From Methylomonas sp. UP202 (lineage in GTDB: Bacteria > Pseudomonadota > Gammaproteobacteria > Methylococcales > Methylomonadaceae), in assembly GCF_029910655.1 (NCBI RefSeq), contig NZ_CP123897.1:3957547-4021546 (forward strand): 64,000 bases of DNA, given 5' to 3'. The notes under the pieces are model-generated. The model worked only from the letters and a program-made list of their open reading frames with translations, did no database searches and was not told where the DNA came from. Of this stretch, positions 50,905 to 60,715 are shown in pieces. Each line of letters starts with the position of its first letter. Within the stretch, counting starts at the first letter, position 1. A program made the translations under genes and the position numbers.

Positions 50905-51432
50905 TTAATCTTCCGCAGTCTCTGAAAAAATGGGATTGTTTTTATCGTCTTCGTGCAATTTCGCCTTTTCTTCCGGATAAATATGCCAAAACGATTGATC
51001 GATCGCACCGTTCGTGTATCCGTTTTTACGATCGTGGGTGAACGGGCACCACCAATTTTCGACGACTTTGACCATGTAGGCGTGCCATTCGAACAGCGCA
51101 ACGCTGTAAGGGCAATACCAAGTGCAATTCAAGATCCAAAACAATTTGGACTGGGCCATGCTGAACTTAAACGACCCATCCATTGTAATTTGGTTTTTTA
51201 AGTTATAACGGTGGCTGGCCCGCTCCGGCAAAAAGTCACTCCAAGACTTCACGTTTTCAGCCCCTACCAGCTTTAAACTCCAGTAGGTCAGGTAGGCACT
51301 GAGAATCACAAATGGGAGCGTCAAGATCGGCAGATAAATGAATAGCAAACCAATCGCTCTGGAAATAACGGGCATTTGCTGGTGACGGCATCCGATGTTG
51401 ACGCGCTCCGCGCAGGATTGGCAGGCTTTCAT
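50905..51432 (-). CDS. Unrecognised membrane protein with Cys-rich start
   Basis: 175 residues: MKACQSCAERVNIGC at the N-terminus (two or three Cys that could bind zinc or a cluster), two closely spaced membrane helices (about 22-56), then a hydrophilic part with WCPFTHDRKNGYTNGAIDQSFWHIYPEEK and an acidic tail. I do not recognise a family. Its ATG overlaps the stop of the small upstream gene (ATGA), so the two are coupled and may act together. Confidence 0.6.
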   Translation of the reverse strand: MKACQSCAERVNIGCRHQQMPVISRAIGLLFIYLPILTLPFVILSAYLTYWSLKLVGAENVKSWSDFLPERASHRYNLKNQITMDGSFKFSMAQSKLFWILNCTWYCPYSVALFEWHAYMVKVVENWWCPFTHDRKNGYTNGAIDQSFWHIYPEEKAKLHEDDKNNPIFSETAED

Positions 51433-51608
51433 CTAAGTTTCTCCTCGGGTATTGTTGTTATGGTTTGCTCGGCATTGAGCAATTGGAAAATACTGCGACA
51501 ACCCTCGCAGCAAAACCGTTTCAGCCCATCTCCGGTCAGCAGTTTAAAACCGCCAACCTTTACCGGTTGGCCGCACAAGGCGCACGGGTTAGGCTTCGCT
51601 GATGGCAT
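51429..51608 (-). CDS. Small protein like the metal-binding domain of copper ATPases
   Basis: 59 residues. It has CALCGQPV, then RFCCEGCRSIFQLL, the CxxC and CCxGC spacing of the zinc-finger domain at the front of CcoI/CopA-type cation ATPases (PF12156-like), here standing alone. Follows the rlmI stop by 7 bp and overlaps the next gene (ATGA). A metal-binding partner role for the membrane protein is inference. Confidence 0.7.
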   Translation of the reverse strand: MPSAKPNPCALCGQPVKVGGFKLLTGDGLKRFCCEGCRSIFQLLNAEQTITTIPEEKLR

Positions 51609-51615
51609 CGCTAAC

Positions 51616-52812
51616 TCAAAGACTCGGCGAAACAGCGCAAAAAAACGTTTTTAGATATTCTGTTTCCGGAACGGCCGGATGTATTGGGTGGTCGCTTCCC
51701 TGGCCATCCTCACCGAAAAACACCAAATGCCGATCAATATGTCTGGCCGAAGACCTCAGAATCTCGTGTAGATTATCCCGGCTCAAATGGTGAGAGCAAG
51801 AAGCAGATACCAGAATGCCGTCGGCTTCCAACACTTGCAACGCCAGATGGTTCAGCCGGCGGTAGGCCTCGTAACCGGACTTGAAATCTTTTTTGCGCTT
51901 GATCAACGCCGGCGGATCCAGGACGATGGCGTCGTAGTGCCGCCGTCCTTCCCGAGCTTGCTTGAGAAATTCGAAAACATCGCTTCGGACAAAGCCCATC
52001 TTATCGGCAACTCCGTTCAAGCCCGCACTGGCGGCCGCCAAAGTCAGGGCAGAGTCCGAGCTATCGACGCAACACACCTCGGCGGCGCCGGCCACAGCGG
52101 CCTGGATTCCCCAACCGCCGGCGTAACTGAACAAATCCAGCACTCTGGCGCCTTTGACTAGCGAGGCGAAGCGCGCCCTGGCATTGCGATGATCGTAAAA
52201 CCAACCGGTCTTTTGCCCGGCCGCCACATCGATCAAGAAGCGGGTACCGTTCTCGACAATTTCCAACCGGTCGGGCAGCACCCCAAAAGCTAGCCGCGCT
52301 TCCGTGTTCAATCCTTCCAACTCCCGTTGACCCGTGTCGTTCTTCAGCAGGACTGCTTCCGGGGCCAAAAATTCAACCAACAGCTTGACCAAAAGCTCGA
52401 TGTGACATTCCATACCCACCGTGGTGATTTGAACCGATAAAACCGAACCGTAGCGATCGATCACCAAACCGGGCAATCCGTCGCTTTCGCCGAACACTAA
52501 CCGGTAATAAGGTTGATCGAACAGACGTTCGCGCAATGTCAATGCCTGCCGCAAGCGTTGCCTAAAAAATTTCTCGCCGATTTTAACATTGGCTTTCCGA
52601 GTGAGTAGCCGAGCGCAAATCAAGGCATTCGGATTCAAATAGGCTGTACCCAAAGCATTGCCCGCATGATCGACCACGCAAACCAAATCGCCGGCCGCGA
52701 AGCCGTCCATTGGTGATTTTTGGCTGTCGATTTCATTACTAAACACCCAAAGGTGGCCTTGCCGCAGGCGCTTGTCTTCGTGCTTTTTTAGAAAAAGTTG
52801 CGGGTAAGTCAT
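51616..52812 (-). CDS. rlmI: RlmI-like 23S rRNA (cytosine-C5) methyltransferase
   Basis: 398 residues: PUA RNA-binding domain (about 1-75), then a SAM methyltransferase with DLFSYAGGWGIQAA and LDPPALIKRKKD, and a catalytic Cys in VSASCSHHLS. The family methylates C1962 of 23S. Cotranscribed with two small downstream genes. Confidence 0.88.
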   Translation of the reverse strand: MTYPQLFLKKHEDKRLRQGHLWVFSNEIDSQKSPMDGFAAGDLVCVVDHAGNALGTAYLNPNALICARLLTRKANVKIGEKFFRQRLRQALTLRERLFDQPYYRLVFGESDGLPGLVIDRYGSVLSVQITTVGMECHIELLVKLLVEFLAPEAVLLKNDTGQRELEGLNTEARLAFGVLPDRLEIVENGTRFLIDVAAGQKTGWFYDHRNARARFASLVKGARVLDLFSYAGGWGIQAAVAGAAEVCCVDSSDSALTLAAASAGLNGVADKMGFVRSDVFEFLKQAREGRRHYDAIVLDPPALIKRKKDFKSGYEAYRRLNHLALQVLEADGILVSASCSHHLSRDNLHEILRSSARHIDRHLVFFGEDGQGSDHPIHPAVPETEYLKTFFCAVSPSL

Positions 52813-52818
52813 GCAGAG

Positions 52819-53460
52819 TCAAAGTAAATTTAATGCATAACCAGCGACGGATGTCGCCGGCGCGGCAAACTGTAAACGAAACGGCTTGGTCTGATCCGGA
52901 TACAACATCCCCGACTCGAAATATTGTTCGGCCCCGAACACCCGCTCCGCGATCACGTTTCCGGATAAATCGGTCAACGTCAACCGTAAATTTGGCACCG
53001 CTTGCGGAAAGAGCCCCTGATTGGAAAGAGCCCCGCTGAGCAAATAACTGCGGTCCGCCCCGGCTTGCAAATTCAATTGACGAAAAGTCATTGCCTTAAG
53101 GTTTCGATATGCGGGCAGCTGACAATGCACTGCCGAACATACGGCCGCCAAAATACTACGAATCGAGGGCCGATTGCTCAAGGCGGCGCCTTCGAAATAG
53201 AACATTTGCCCAATCAACAAGACCAACATTGCCAACGCAGCATAGCCCCAAAAGCTAGGAGACCCGCTCCGCCACGCAGTCACTTCGGAAAACCGCGCCG
53301 ACCCAATGCCCGCGCCGCCATCCGAAGCGACTGCACTCAGCCGCGGTAACGCGTCGAAACAGCGGCCGCACCCGCTACAAACCAGCAGGTCCCGGCAATT
53401 TCTTAATTCATCGATACTGATCGCTTGACTAAACTGGCAATGCGGGCAGCGGACGAACAT
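52819..53460 (-). CDS. Zinc-ribbon membrane protein, DUF3426
   Basis: 213 residues. An MJ0042-type zinc ribbon at the start (FVRCPHCQ...LLVCSGCGRCFDAL), one membrane helix (about 73-90), and a periplasmic DUF3426 domain (LRLTLTDLSGNVIAERVFGAEQYF). Function unknown. It lies between prmA and rlmI with 3 and 6 bp spacing; prmA next to this gene is a usual gammaproteobacterial pairing. Confidence 0.8.
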   Translation of the reverse strand: MFVRCPHCQFSQAISIDELRNCRDLLVCSGCGRCFDALPRLSAVASDGGAGIGSARFSEVTAWRSGSPSFWGYAALAMLVLLIGQMFYFEGAALSNRPSIRSILAAVCSAVHCQLPAYRNLKAMTFRQLNLQAGADRSYLLSGALSNQGLFPQAVPNLRLTLTDLSGNVIAERVFGAEQYFESGMLYPDQTKPFRLQFAAPATSVAGYALNLL

Positions 53461-53463
53461 GCA

Positions 53464-54348
53464 TCACCCGACTTTGCGGGCATCCAGCCTACACCAATCG
53501 TCTTTGCTAATCGGCATCCCAACCTCCAATCCTTGCTGCCGATAGGCTTCGGCTACCGCCTCCGCCTGTTCATTCAAAATCCCAGACAAGATCAGCACTC
53601 CACCCGGCCGAACTAGGCTTGTCAGTAACGGCGCCAGTTCGATCAGCGGTTTCGCCAATATATTGGCGACGACTACATCGCCGATAACGCCGGAAAACTG
53701 CTCGGGCAAATAATAATTGATTCTGGCTTGGACAGTATTTTTCTCGGCATTGTAGCGACTCGCTTCCAGTGCTTGCGGATCGATATCGACGGCGTGAGCG
53801 TACTTACCGCCCAACAACAATCCGGCAACCGCCAAAATCCCCGATCCACAACCGTAATCGATCAAATCCATGGCTTCGACCGAATGCGTGGCCAACCATT
53901 CGAGACACAATGCCGTGGTCGGATGCGTACCGGTACCGAAGGCCAAGCCGGGATCCAGCGTCATACACACCGAGCCGGATTCGCTCCGTTCCTGGCCGCT
54001 AGGGCAAACCCACAAGCGCTCACCGAACTTCATCGGTTGAAAATGCTCCATCCAGGCCCGCTCCCAAACCTGATCTTGCAACACTTCCGCTACCCATTCC
54101 TGTAGCGGCCGCCCGACAAACTGGTTAAACGTCAAGGTATGGACGATGTCCGGATCGGTGTCCAACTCAAACAGACCGGTCACTCGGGTACGAGTCCATA
54201 TTTTAGTTTGATCGATGGCTGGTTCGTAAACTGGCTCGTCTTCGGCGTCGCTGTAAGTCACTGAAACAGCGCCCAACTCGCTGAAGAAGTCGGATACCTC
54301 GGGTGCGGTGACTTCGTCGGTCACGACGGAAATTTGATGCCAGGCCAT
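53464..54348 (-). CDS. prmA: Ribosomal protein L11 methyltransferase
   Basis: 294 residues. N-terminal L11-binding part, then SAM-binding DYGCGSGILAVAG and DPGLAFGTGTHPTTALCLEWL; NILAKPL is the N-methyltransferase NxxxP-like site. It trimethylates L11. Operon with accC upstream and the DUF3426 gene downstream. Confidence 0.95.
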   Translation of the reverse strand: MAWHQISVVTDEVTAPEVSDFFSELGAVSVTYSDAEDEPVYEPAIDQTKIWTRTRVTGLFELDTDPDIVHTLTFNQFVGRPLQEWVAEVLQDQVWERAWMEHFQPMKFGERLWVCPSGQERSESGSVCMTLDPGLAFGTGTHPTTALCLEWLATHSVEAMDLIDYGCGSGILAVAGLLLGGKYAHAVDIDPQALEASRYNAEKNTVQARINYYLPEQFSGVIGDVVVANILAKPLIELAPLLTSLVRPGGVLILSGILNEQAEAVAEAYRQQGLEVGMPISKDDWCRLDARKVG

Positions 54349-54411
54349 AAAGACGTCGAAGCAGGAGCTTCCGGCCTGTCATCGTCAAGCGCTAACAGAC
54401 CGGAAAGCGGT

Positions 54412-55755
54412 TTAATGGATACCCAGTTTCTTTTCCAGATAATGGATGTTCTGGCACCCTTGCGCAAATGCCGCGTCCGCCATGATACTCTGCTGCAACG
54501 GAATATTGGTTTTAATACCGTCAATCACCATTTCGCTGAGCGCGGTCTTCATTCGGGCAATGGCACTAGCTCTATCGTCGCCGTGAGCGATCAACTTCCC
54601 TATCATGGAATCGTAATACGGCGGCACTTTATAACCGTTGTAAATATGCGTTTCGCAACGTATCCCCGGGCCACCCGGCATATGGAATTGTTCTATCACG
54701 CCAGGACAAGGCATAAAAGTCTTGGGATCCTCGGCATTCAAGCGGCATTCGATCGCATGGCCGGTAAACACGACCTGTTCCTGAGTAATCGAAAGTTTCT
54801 CGCCGGCCGCGATCCGCAGTTGTTCCTTAACGATATCGAAGCCGGTGATCATTTCGGTCACCGGATGCTCGACCTGAACCCTCGTATTCATCTCGATAAA
54901 GTAAAACTCGCCTTTTTCGTATAGAAATTCGAAGGTGCCGGCACCCAAATAACCGATTTCGCGACAAGCTAACGCGCAACGCTCGCCCATTTGTTTGCGC
55001 TGTTCCGGCGTAATCCCCGGCGCGGGCGCTTCTTCCACCACTTTCTGATGACGACGCTGCATCGAGCAATCCCGCTCGCCCAGATGTATGGCATTGCCGT
55101 GAGAATCGGCTAGAACCTGAAACTCGATATGCCGAGGATCTTCTAGGAATTTTTCCATATAGACCGTGCTGTTGCCAAACGCGGTCCCGGCTTCGGCCTT
55201 GGTCAGGTTGATGGCGTTCAACAACGCGCTCTCGGTGTGCACGGTACGCATGCCGCGTCCGCCGCCACCGCCCGCCGCCTTGATGATCACCGGGTAGCCG
55301 ATTTCCCTGGCCATTTTCAGGTTGGTGTCGTCATCGTCTCCCAACGGGTCCCCGTTGCCCGGCACGCAGGGAATCCCGGCTGCCTGCATCGCTTTTTTCG
55401 CGGAGATCTTGTCGCCCATCATCCGAATGGTATCCGGTTTAGGGCCTATGAACACAAAACCGCTCTGACTGACTTTCTCGGAAAAATCGGCATTTTCCGA
55501 TAAAAAACCGTAACCCGGATGTATCGCCTCGGCATCGGTCACCTCCGCCGCGCTAATGATGGCCGGGATATTCAGATAGCTTGCCGACGACGCGGCGGGA
55601 CCGATACAGACCGCTTCGTCGGCCAAGCGAACGTGTTTCAGATCGCGGTCGGCTTCGGAATACACCGCCACGGTTTTGACGCCCAGCTCTCGACAAGCTC
55701 TCAAGATGCGCAATGCGATCTCGCCGCGATTGGCGATAACTATTTTTTCGAACAT
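54412..55755 (-). CDS. accC: Biotin carboxylase subunit of acetyl-CoA carboxylase
   Basis: 447 residues, normal length. ATP-grasp: [43 protein letters not shown]. It carboxylates biotin on AccB, encoded immediately upstream. First committed step of fatty acid synthesis. Confidence 0.97.
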   Translation of the reverse strand: MFEKIVIANRGEIALRILRACRELGVKTVAVYSEADRDLKHVRLADEAVCIGPAASSASYLNIPAIISAAEVTDAEAIHPGYGFLSENADFSEKVSQSGFVFIGPKPDTIRMMGDKISAKKAMQAAGIPCVPGNGDPLGDDDDTNLKMAREIGYPVIIKAAGGGGGRGMRTVHTESALLNAINLTKAEAGTAFGNSTVYMEKFLEDPRHIEFQVLADSHGNAIHLGERDCSMQRRHQKVVEEAPAPGITPEQRKQMGERCALACREIGYLGAGTFEFLYEKGEFYFIEMNTRVQVEHPVTEMITGFDIVKEQLRIAAGEKLSITQEQVVFTGHAIECRLNAEDPKTFMPCPGVIEQFHMPGGPGIRCETHIYNGYKVPPYYDSMIGKLIAHGDDRASAIARMKTALSEMVIDGIKTNIPLQQSIMADAAFAQGCQNIHYLEKKLGIH

Positions 55756-55773
55756 AGCCCCCCCTATAGTCCG

Positions 55774-56220
55774 TTATTCAATAATGAACAAAGGTTGGCC
55801 GTATTCGACCGGATGGGCGTTTTCAACCAGAATTTGCTTAATCTTGCCGCTCTTGTCCGCTTCAATCTGATTGAGGATTTTCATCGCCTCGATGATGCAA
55901 AGCGTTTGGCCAACGCTGACAGTTTGTCCGAGCTCGACAAAGGCCGCGGAGCCCGGCGACGCGGAGCGATAAAAGGTACCGACCATCGGCGATTTGACGA
56001 CATGGCCGCTCACTTTTTCCTCGACCGGAGCAGAAACCGGCGCCGATGCGGCTGCAGGCGCGGCGGCTACCGGAGCCGGAGCTTGGGTAAACACCGGTGC
56101 CGGTGCCGATGAAGAATAACGGCTGATGCGTACCGACTCCTCGCCCTCGCTAATTTCTATCTCAGCAATATCGGATTCTTCGATAAGATCGATCAATTTT
56201 TTTATTTTTCTAATATCCAT
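55774..56220 (-). CDS. accB: Biotin carboxyl carrier protein of acetyl-CoA carboxylase
   Basis: 148 residues: a short conserved N-terminus, an Ala/Pro linker (about 35-66), and the biotinyl domain with Lys114 in EAMKILNQ. It overlaps the aroQ end by 11 bp and is followed by accC; the aroQ-accB-accC order is typical of gammaproteobacteria. Confidence 0.97.
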   Translation of the reverse strand: MDIRKIKKLIDLIEESDIAEIEISEGEESVRISRYSSSAPAPVFTQAPAPVAAAPAAASAPVSAPVEEKVSGHVVKSPMVGTFYRSASPGSAAFVELGQTVSVGQTLCIIEAMKILNQIEADKSGKIKQILVENAHPVEYGQPLFIIE

Positions 56221-56671
56221 TGTTCTGAGTTCTCGTTAATAAAATCTGATGGGCGGCTTGCAAAGCCAATTCGTAACCGTGCGCTCCCAATCCGCAAATC
56301 ACACCGACGGCGATATCGGAAAAGTAAGAGTGACTCCGGAACGGCTCGCGGGCATGCACATTGGACAAATGCACTTCGATGAAGGCAATCTTGGTGGCTA
56401 ACAAGGCATCGCGGATTGCCACGCTAGTATGGGTAAAAGCGGCCGGATTGATCAATATAAAGTCAACGCCGCGCTGGTATGCCTGATGAATATGGTCGAT
56501 CAGTTCGTGTTCGGCATTGCTCTGCATGAAATCCAACTCATGGCCCAACTCGGAGGCCAACCGATCGAGTTTTTCATGTATGTCGCTCAAGGTTTGCTTG
56601 CCGTAAATTCCCGGTTCCCGGACACCTAACAGGTTCAAATTGGGTCCGTTTAGAACGGTGATGATCGCCAT
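56210..56671 (-). CDS. aroQ: 3-dehydroquinate dehydratase, type II
   Basis: 153 residues from ATG 56671, matching the family start ([20 protein letters not shown]). Active-site Tyr in GIYGKQTL and His in [14 protein letters not shown]. It acts in shikimate synthesis. A longer frame upstream adds no family sequence. Confidence 0.95.
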   Translation of the reverse strand: MAIITVLNGPNLNLLGVREPGIYGKQTLSDIHEKLDRLASELGHELDFMQSNAEHELIDHIHQAYQRGVDFILINPAAFTHTSVAIRDALLATKIAFIEVHLSNVHAREPFRSHSYFSDIAVGVICGLGAHGYELALQAAHQILLTRTQNNGY

Positions 56672-56784
56672 GCAAAGTGAAAACGAAGGTTGATCGAATA
56701 GGCGGGAATTCTGCCTAATTTGTGTGTTTTTGTCCAGATAAACTGATTTATATCCATTAACACGACATTTTCCGGACAAATCGC

Positions 56785-57315
56785 TTATTTTTTCGACAGC
56801 ATTCCTTCCAGCACTTCCAGCGCTTGGGTTCGAGTCAATTCGCCGAGCTGACGATGCACGATCCGGCCTTGTCTGTCGATGATAACCGTGAACGGCACGG
56901 TATTAATCACGTTACCGAGTTGATGAGCCAGCGCGATACCGTTATCGCCGCCGATTAAAATTGGATAGTTGACCGGCCGGCGCTGCAAGTACTCGAGTAC
57001 CGGCGCCTTGTCTTCGATCGCGACACCGACAAAACGCACACCGCGCCCGCCAAATTCCTGCTGAATTTTGACGAATTCCGGCATCTCCTTTAAGCAGGGC
57101 GGACACCAAGTCGCCCAAAAGTTGACGATGACAATATCGCCGCGCCATTGACGGAGGGCTTGCGGCTTGTCATCCAAATCCGGCAACGTGAAATCGGCCG
57201 CCAGGGGAACCTCGGCTTCGGCCCCAGGCTGAACCGAGCGGAAATACCAACCGCCGCCCAAGGCCAGAAGCCCGATTAGAATTCCAACCGACACCATCGC
57301 GAATTTTCGGGTCAT
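56785..57315 (-). CDS. TlpA/ResA-like membrane thioredoxin
   Basis: 176 residues, N-terminal membrane anchor (about 7-25), then thioredoxin fold with redox site CPPC in [13 protein letters not shown]. Periplasmic thiol-disulfide reductase, probably fed with electrons by the DsbD homologue encoded immediately upstream (ATGA overlap), for example for cytochrome c maturation. Confidence 0.88.
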   Translation of the reverse strand: MTRKFAMVSVGILIGLLALGGGWYFRSVQPGAEAEVPLAADFTLPDLDDKPQALRQWRGDIVIVNFWATWCPPCLKEMPEFVKIQQEFGGRGVRFVGVAIEDKAPVLEYLQRRPVNYPILIGGDNGIALAHQLGNVINTVPFTVIIDRQGRIVHRQLGELTRTQALEVLEGMLSKK

Positions 57316-59537
57316 AAGCCTTTCAATGTTTGTAAAAAAGTCTCGGCATCTTGATATCCGATCACCCGGCGATCAGCTTTCTCGCGTCCGTCGGCTCCGA
57401 AAAAAATAATGCCTGGCGGCCCGATCAAGTCGAAGCGTTTCAGCAAAGCCTGATCGGCATCGCTATTGTCGGTCACATCCGCTTGCAGCAACACGAAACC
57501 GGCCAACGTTTGTTTCACGGCCGAATCCGCAAAGGTATAGGCTTCCATTTCCTTGCAGGAAATGCACCACTCGGCATAGAAATCCAGCATGACAGACTTG
57601 CCGGCCGACGCCGCTTGCTGGATACGCTGCTCAAGTTCGGCCAGCGTCTTAACCCGTTCGAACAGCGGCTTGGACGCGGCTTCGGCCCTACCGCCCGCGA
57701 ATACGCCCCGCATCGGCTGGAGGGGATTAGTGTTACCGGCGCTCAAACCGATTAACTCCAAGATGCCCAACACCAACAAAATGATGCCGACGCCCTTCCA
57801 CAACTTGCGCCAACCCGACGCCGAATCGGGCAACGGGTCGATGGCGTTCAAGAAGATCGCGGGAATGACCAACAGCATTGCATACAAAAACATCGACGCT
57901 TGGGCTGGAATCACCCGCGCCAACATCCAAACCGCCACCGCCAGCATTAACACGCCAAACACGCTTTTGGTCGTATTCAGCCAGGCCCCGGCCTTGGGCA
58001 ACAAGCGGCCGGCCGACGCCCCCAGCAGCAACAGCGGCATTCCCATGCCCAAACCCATCGCGAACAACGCCGACCCGCCCAGCCAGACATCGCCGGTCTG
58101 ACCGATATAGATCAACGCAGCCGCCAACGGTGCGGCAACGCACGGGCCGACCACCAGCGACGACAAAGCCCCCATGATCGCCGCGCCCCAATACGAACCG
58201 TCTCGATGGCGGTCGCTAGAGCGATGCAAGCGTTCCTGCAACGCTTTCGGCACTTCCAGGTTGTAAAAACCGAACATCGACAACGACAGCAACACAAACA
58301 AACCGGCGAATACCGCAATCACCCAGGGCTGCTGAAAAATTACCTGCAAATTGCTGCCGAACAGGGCCGCCAACACACCGAAGACGGTGTACATCGTCGC
58401 CGACGCCAAAACATAGCTCAACGACAGCAAGAACGCCTTGCGTGTACCGATGTCGCCATGACCGACAATAATGCCGGACAAAATCGGAATCATCGGAAAT
58501 ACGCAGGGGGTAAAGGCCAGCAATAGACCAAAACCGAAGAAACTCAGCCAAGTCAGCGGCAGACTGTCGCGGCGCAGGGCATCGACGATACGATCCTGCT
58601 CCGACACCGCCGGCGGCGTTGACGCGACAACGGCAGAAAGATCGGCCGATTCGGCGGCTTCCGGCAACGCCACCTCGACGACTTGTTGCATCGGCGGATA
58701 GCAGACGCCGCGATCGGCGCAACCTTGAAACTTGGCCAGTACTTGCAAGGTTTCGGCGGCACGATTTTCGCGCGTCAGCGGGATATCCACACTGACATTC
58801 CGTCGGTAAATTTGCACCTGCCCGAATTCCTCGTCGTGGTACGCCTCGCCTTCCGGCAGTTGCAACGGCGTCAACGCGGCGTGAGCCGGCGTTTTAAGTT
58901 GCACGGCCAGCTTATCCTTGTACAAATAATAACCGTCGGCAATCCGCCAATTCACCCGTAGTACGTTGGCGCCCACCGCCTCGGCAAAAAACTGAAAGGC
59001 TTGCTCCGGCGGCAATAATTCGCTGGAAAACAATCCCGGCGTCAGACCTTTCAGACCTTGCACGAATTGATTTAAGCCACCGGTCGCCGAGGCCCCGACA
59101 GTCGCGACCGGCAAGTCGATATCCAGCACCACTTTCTGCGGCGGATAACACACCCCGACATCCGCGCAACCTTGATATTTGACCAACAACTTCAACTGCC
59201 GCTCGTGCGTGCCGTTGATCAACGGCAGTTTGACGTCCAGATTGTCCCGATAGACCACGACATCGCCGAGTGTCGCGTCATGCTCTTCCGCGCCGGTCGG
59301 TAATGGCACCGTAGCGAGGGAGATTGACTCGGTCCGCGACTGAATCTTAATTTTGTCGCGGTACAAATGATAGCCGTCGGCAATCCGCCAGTTCAGTGCG
59401 ACATGCTCGGTGTCGCTAGCGGCGACAGTCAAACGAAAGGCTTGGTCGGGCGGCAAAAAATCCTGACTGTCCAGCGCCGCCGCATTAGTAAAAAACCCGA
59501 ACAGCAGTAACAGCGTGATCAACCGATAGCAAGGCAT
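57312..59537 (-). CDS. dsbD: DsbD, thiol-disulfide interchange protein with two alpha domains
   Basis: 741 residues. DsbD carries electrons from cytoplasmic thioredoxin to periplasmic partners. It has a signal peptide, then two tandem nDsbD-like domains (about 25-145 and 171-295), each ending with the GCADxGVCYPP redox pair (Cys124/Cys130 and Cys273/Cys279). The beta domain follows with FTPCVFPMIP and VVGPCVAAPLAA, and the gamma thioredoxin domain with Cys658-Ile-Ser-Cys661. Usual family members (about 570) have a single alpha domain, so the extra copy is a duplication. Start taken at ATG 59537, 19 bp inside cutA; a TTG at 59549 is possible. Confidence 0.93.
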   Translation of the reverse strand: MPCYRLITLLLLFGFFTNAAALDSQDFLPPDQAFRLTVAASDTEHVALNWRIADGYHLYRDKIKIQSRTESISLATVPLPTGAEEHDATLGDVVVYRDNLDVKLPLINGTHERQLKLLVKYQGCADVGVCYPPQKVVLDIDLPVATVGASATGGLNQFVQGLKGLTPGLFSSELLPPEQAFQFFAEAVGANVLRVNWRIADGYYLYKDKLAVQLKTPAHAALTPLQLPEGEAYHDEEFGQVQIYRRNVSVDIPLTRENRAAETLQVLAKFQGCADRGVCYPPMQQVVEVALPEAAESADLSAVVASTPPAVSEQDRIVDALRRDSLPLTWLSFFGFGLLLAFTPCVFPMIPILSGIIVGHGDIGTRKAFLLSLSYVLASATMYTVFGVLAALFGSNLQVIFQQPWVIAVFAGLFVLLSLSMFGFYNLEVPKALQERLHRSSDRHRDGSYWGAAIMGALSSLVVGPCVAAPLAAALIYIGQTGDVWLGGSALFAMGLGMGMPLLLLGASAGRLLPKAGAWLNTTKSVFGVLMLAVAVWMLARVIPAQASMFLYAMLLVIPAIFLNAIDPLPDSASGWRKLWKGVGIILLVLGILELIGLSAGNTNPLQPMRGVFAGGRAEAASKPLFERVKTLAELEQRIQQAASAGKSVMLDFYAEWCISCKEMEAYTFADSAVKQTLAGFVLLQADVTDNSDADQALLKRFDLIGPPGIIFFGADGREKADRRVIGYQDAETFLQTLKGL

Positions 59538-59836
59538 GAATTCATCCAATTTAAATAATCCGCAGAACCGCGTTCGATCGGCAACGCGATAATTTCCGGT
59601 ACGTCGTAGGGATGCAGTTGCTTCAGCAAAGCCTCCAATTCCGCGTAACGCTCGCGATGACTTTTAATCAGCAGTAAATGTTCCCCGGCCGACTCGATGG
59701 CGCCTTGCCATGCGTATACCGAGCGAACACCCGGCAAGATGTTGACGCAAGCCGCCAATTTGGCGGCAACCAGTTCGCGTGCGAGCTGCTCGGCGATGTC
59801 GGCATCCGGGCAAGTACAAAAGATTAACAATGGCAT
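59519..59836 (-). CDS. cutA: CutA divalent-cation tolerance protein
   Basis: 105 residues, the normal length: AACVNILPGVRSVYAWQG and HPYDVPEIIALPIERG are diagnostic. CutA is a trimeric ferredoxin-like protein linked to metal tolerance. It overlaps the dsbD start, as cutA-dsbD often does. Confidence 0.95.
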   Translation of the reverse strand: MPLLIFCTCPDADIAEQLARELVAAKLAACVNILPGVRSVYAWQGAIESAGEHLLLIKSHRERYAELEALLKQLHPYDVPEIIALPIERGSADYLNWMNSCLAIG

Positions 59837-59907
59837 ATCGATATTATCCTGGAAATCCGCCGGATATGCTTTTAGTATTGCTGGTTTTTTCGCTGATCGA
59901 GACCGCC

Positions 59908-60339
59908 ATGAAACCCTTGCCCTTTCTATTAGCCGCCATTTTGATCGTCCCGTTCGTGGAAATTTATCTGCTATTGATGGTCGGCGGCATCATCGGCGTC
60001 TTGCCGACGATATTTCTGGTGATTTTTACCGCCGCACTGGGGACTTGGTTGCTGCGTACGCAGGGGTTCGCCACCTGGCAACGCTTTCAAGCGGCATTGC
60101 GGCAAGGCGAGATTCCGGCTTATGAAATGATTGAAGGTCCGATTTTATTGGTTGGCGGCGCACTGTTGCTGACACCGGGCTTTTTCACCGACGCGATCGG
60201 CTTCGCCTGCTTGGTGCCTGGATTGCGCCGAAAAATTGCTCAATACGTGTTGGAACGCTATTTGGTACCGATGGCGGGTAGTTCCACCGCCGGTGCTCAG
60301 CGGGTGGTCATAGACGGCGAATACAAAAAACAGGACTAA
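59908..60339 (+). CDS. fxsA: FxsA membrane protein
   Basis: 143 residues from ATG 59908. FVEIYLLLMVGGIIGVLPTI and GALLLTPGFFTDAIGF are FxsA signatures; two to three helices and a cytoplasmic tail. In E. coli it relieves exclusion of phage T7 by F; native role unclear. It is transcribed away from cutA. Confidence 0.9.
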   Translation: MKPLPFLLAAILIVPFVEIYLLLMVGGIIGVLPTIFLVIFTAALGTWLLRTQGFATWQRFQAALRQGEIPAYEMIEGPILLVGGALLLTPGFFTDAIGFACLVPGLRRKIAQYVLERYLVPMAGSSTAGAQRVVIDGEYKKQD

Positions 60340-60381
60340 GCCGGCGACCCAGGGCTCGCGCCATCGGCCGCCGGAACGACA

Positions 60382-60612
60382 TTATTGGCTGTCGGCGTTT
60401 TGGTTCAATGTGTTTTTATCGAAGCCGGAATAGGCGGGACACCAGCCGAAATAACTGGTCGCGATCAGGACGCCGCCAACCAACAACAGCAGGATGCTGG
60501 CGGTAAACAGGGAAACAAACACCAGTACGATGCCGGAAACCATGCGGACTTTCTTATCTTTGTCGCCGATATTGTGTTCAAACTTGATCAAACGTTTATA
60601 ATCGAAGCTCAT
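60382..60612 (-). CDS. DUF2892 inner-membrane protein, YgaP-like end
   Basis: 76 residues from ATG 60612. Start MSFDYKRLIKFEHNIGDKD, two membrane helices and the closing FGWCPAYSGFDKNT, typical of the small DUF2892 family (also the membrane part of YgaP). Function unknown. Convergent with fxsA. Confidence 0.8.
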   Translation of the reverse strand: MSFDYKRLIKFEHNIGDKDKKVRMVSGIVLVFVSLFTASILLLLVGGVLIATSYFGWCPAYSGFDKNTLNQNADSQ

Positions 60613-60715
60613 CTCCAATCCTCTCTGTGTAGTATTTATTGTTAGTCCTGACGCAAGGCTTTCCCTCAAGAGCCCGCAAATATACACAGCTCCCCAAAAT
60701 CTGCAAGTTATTAAA

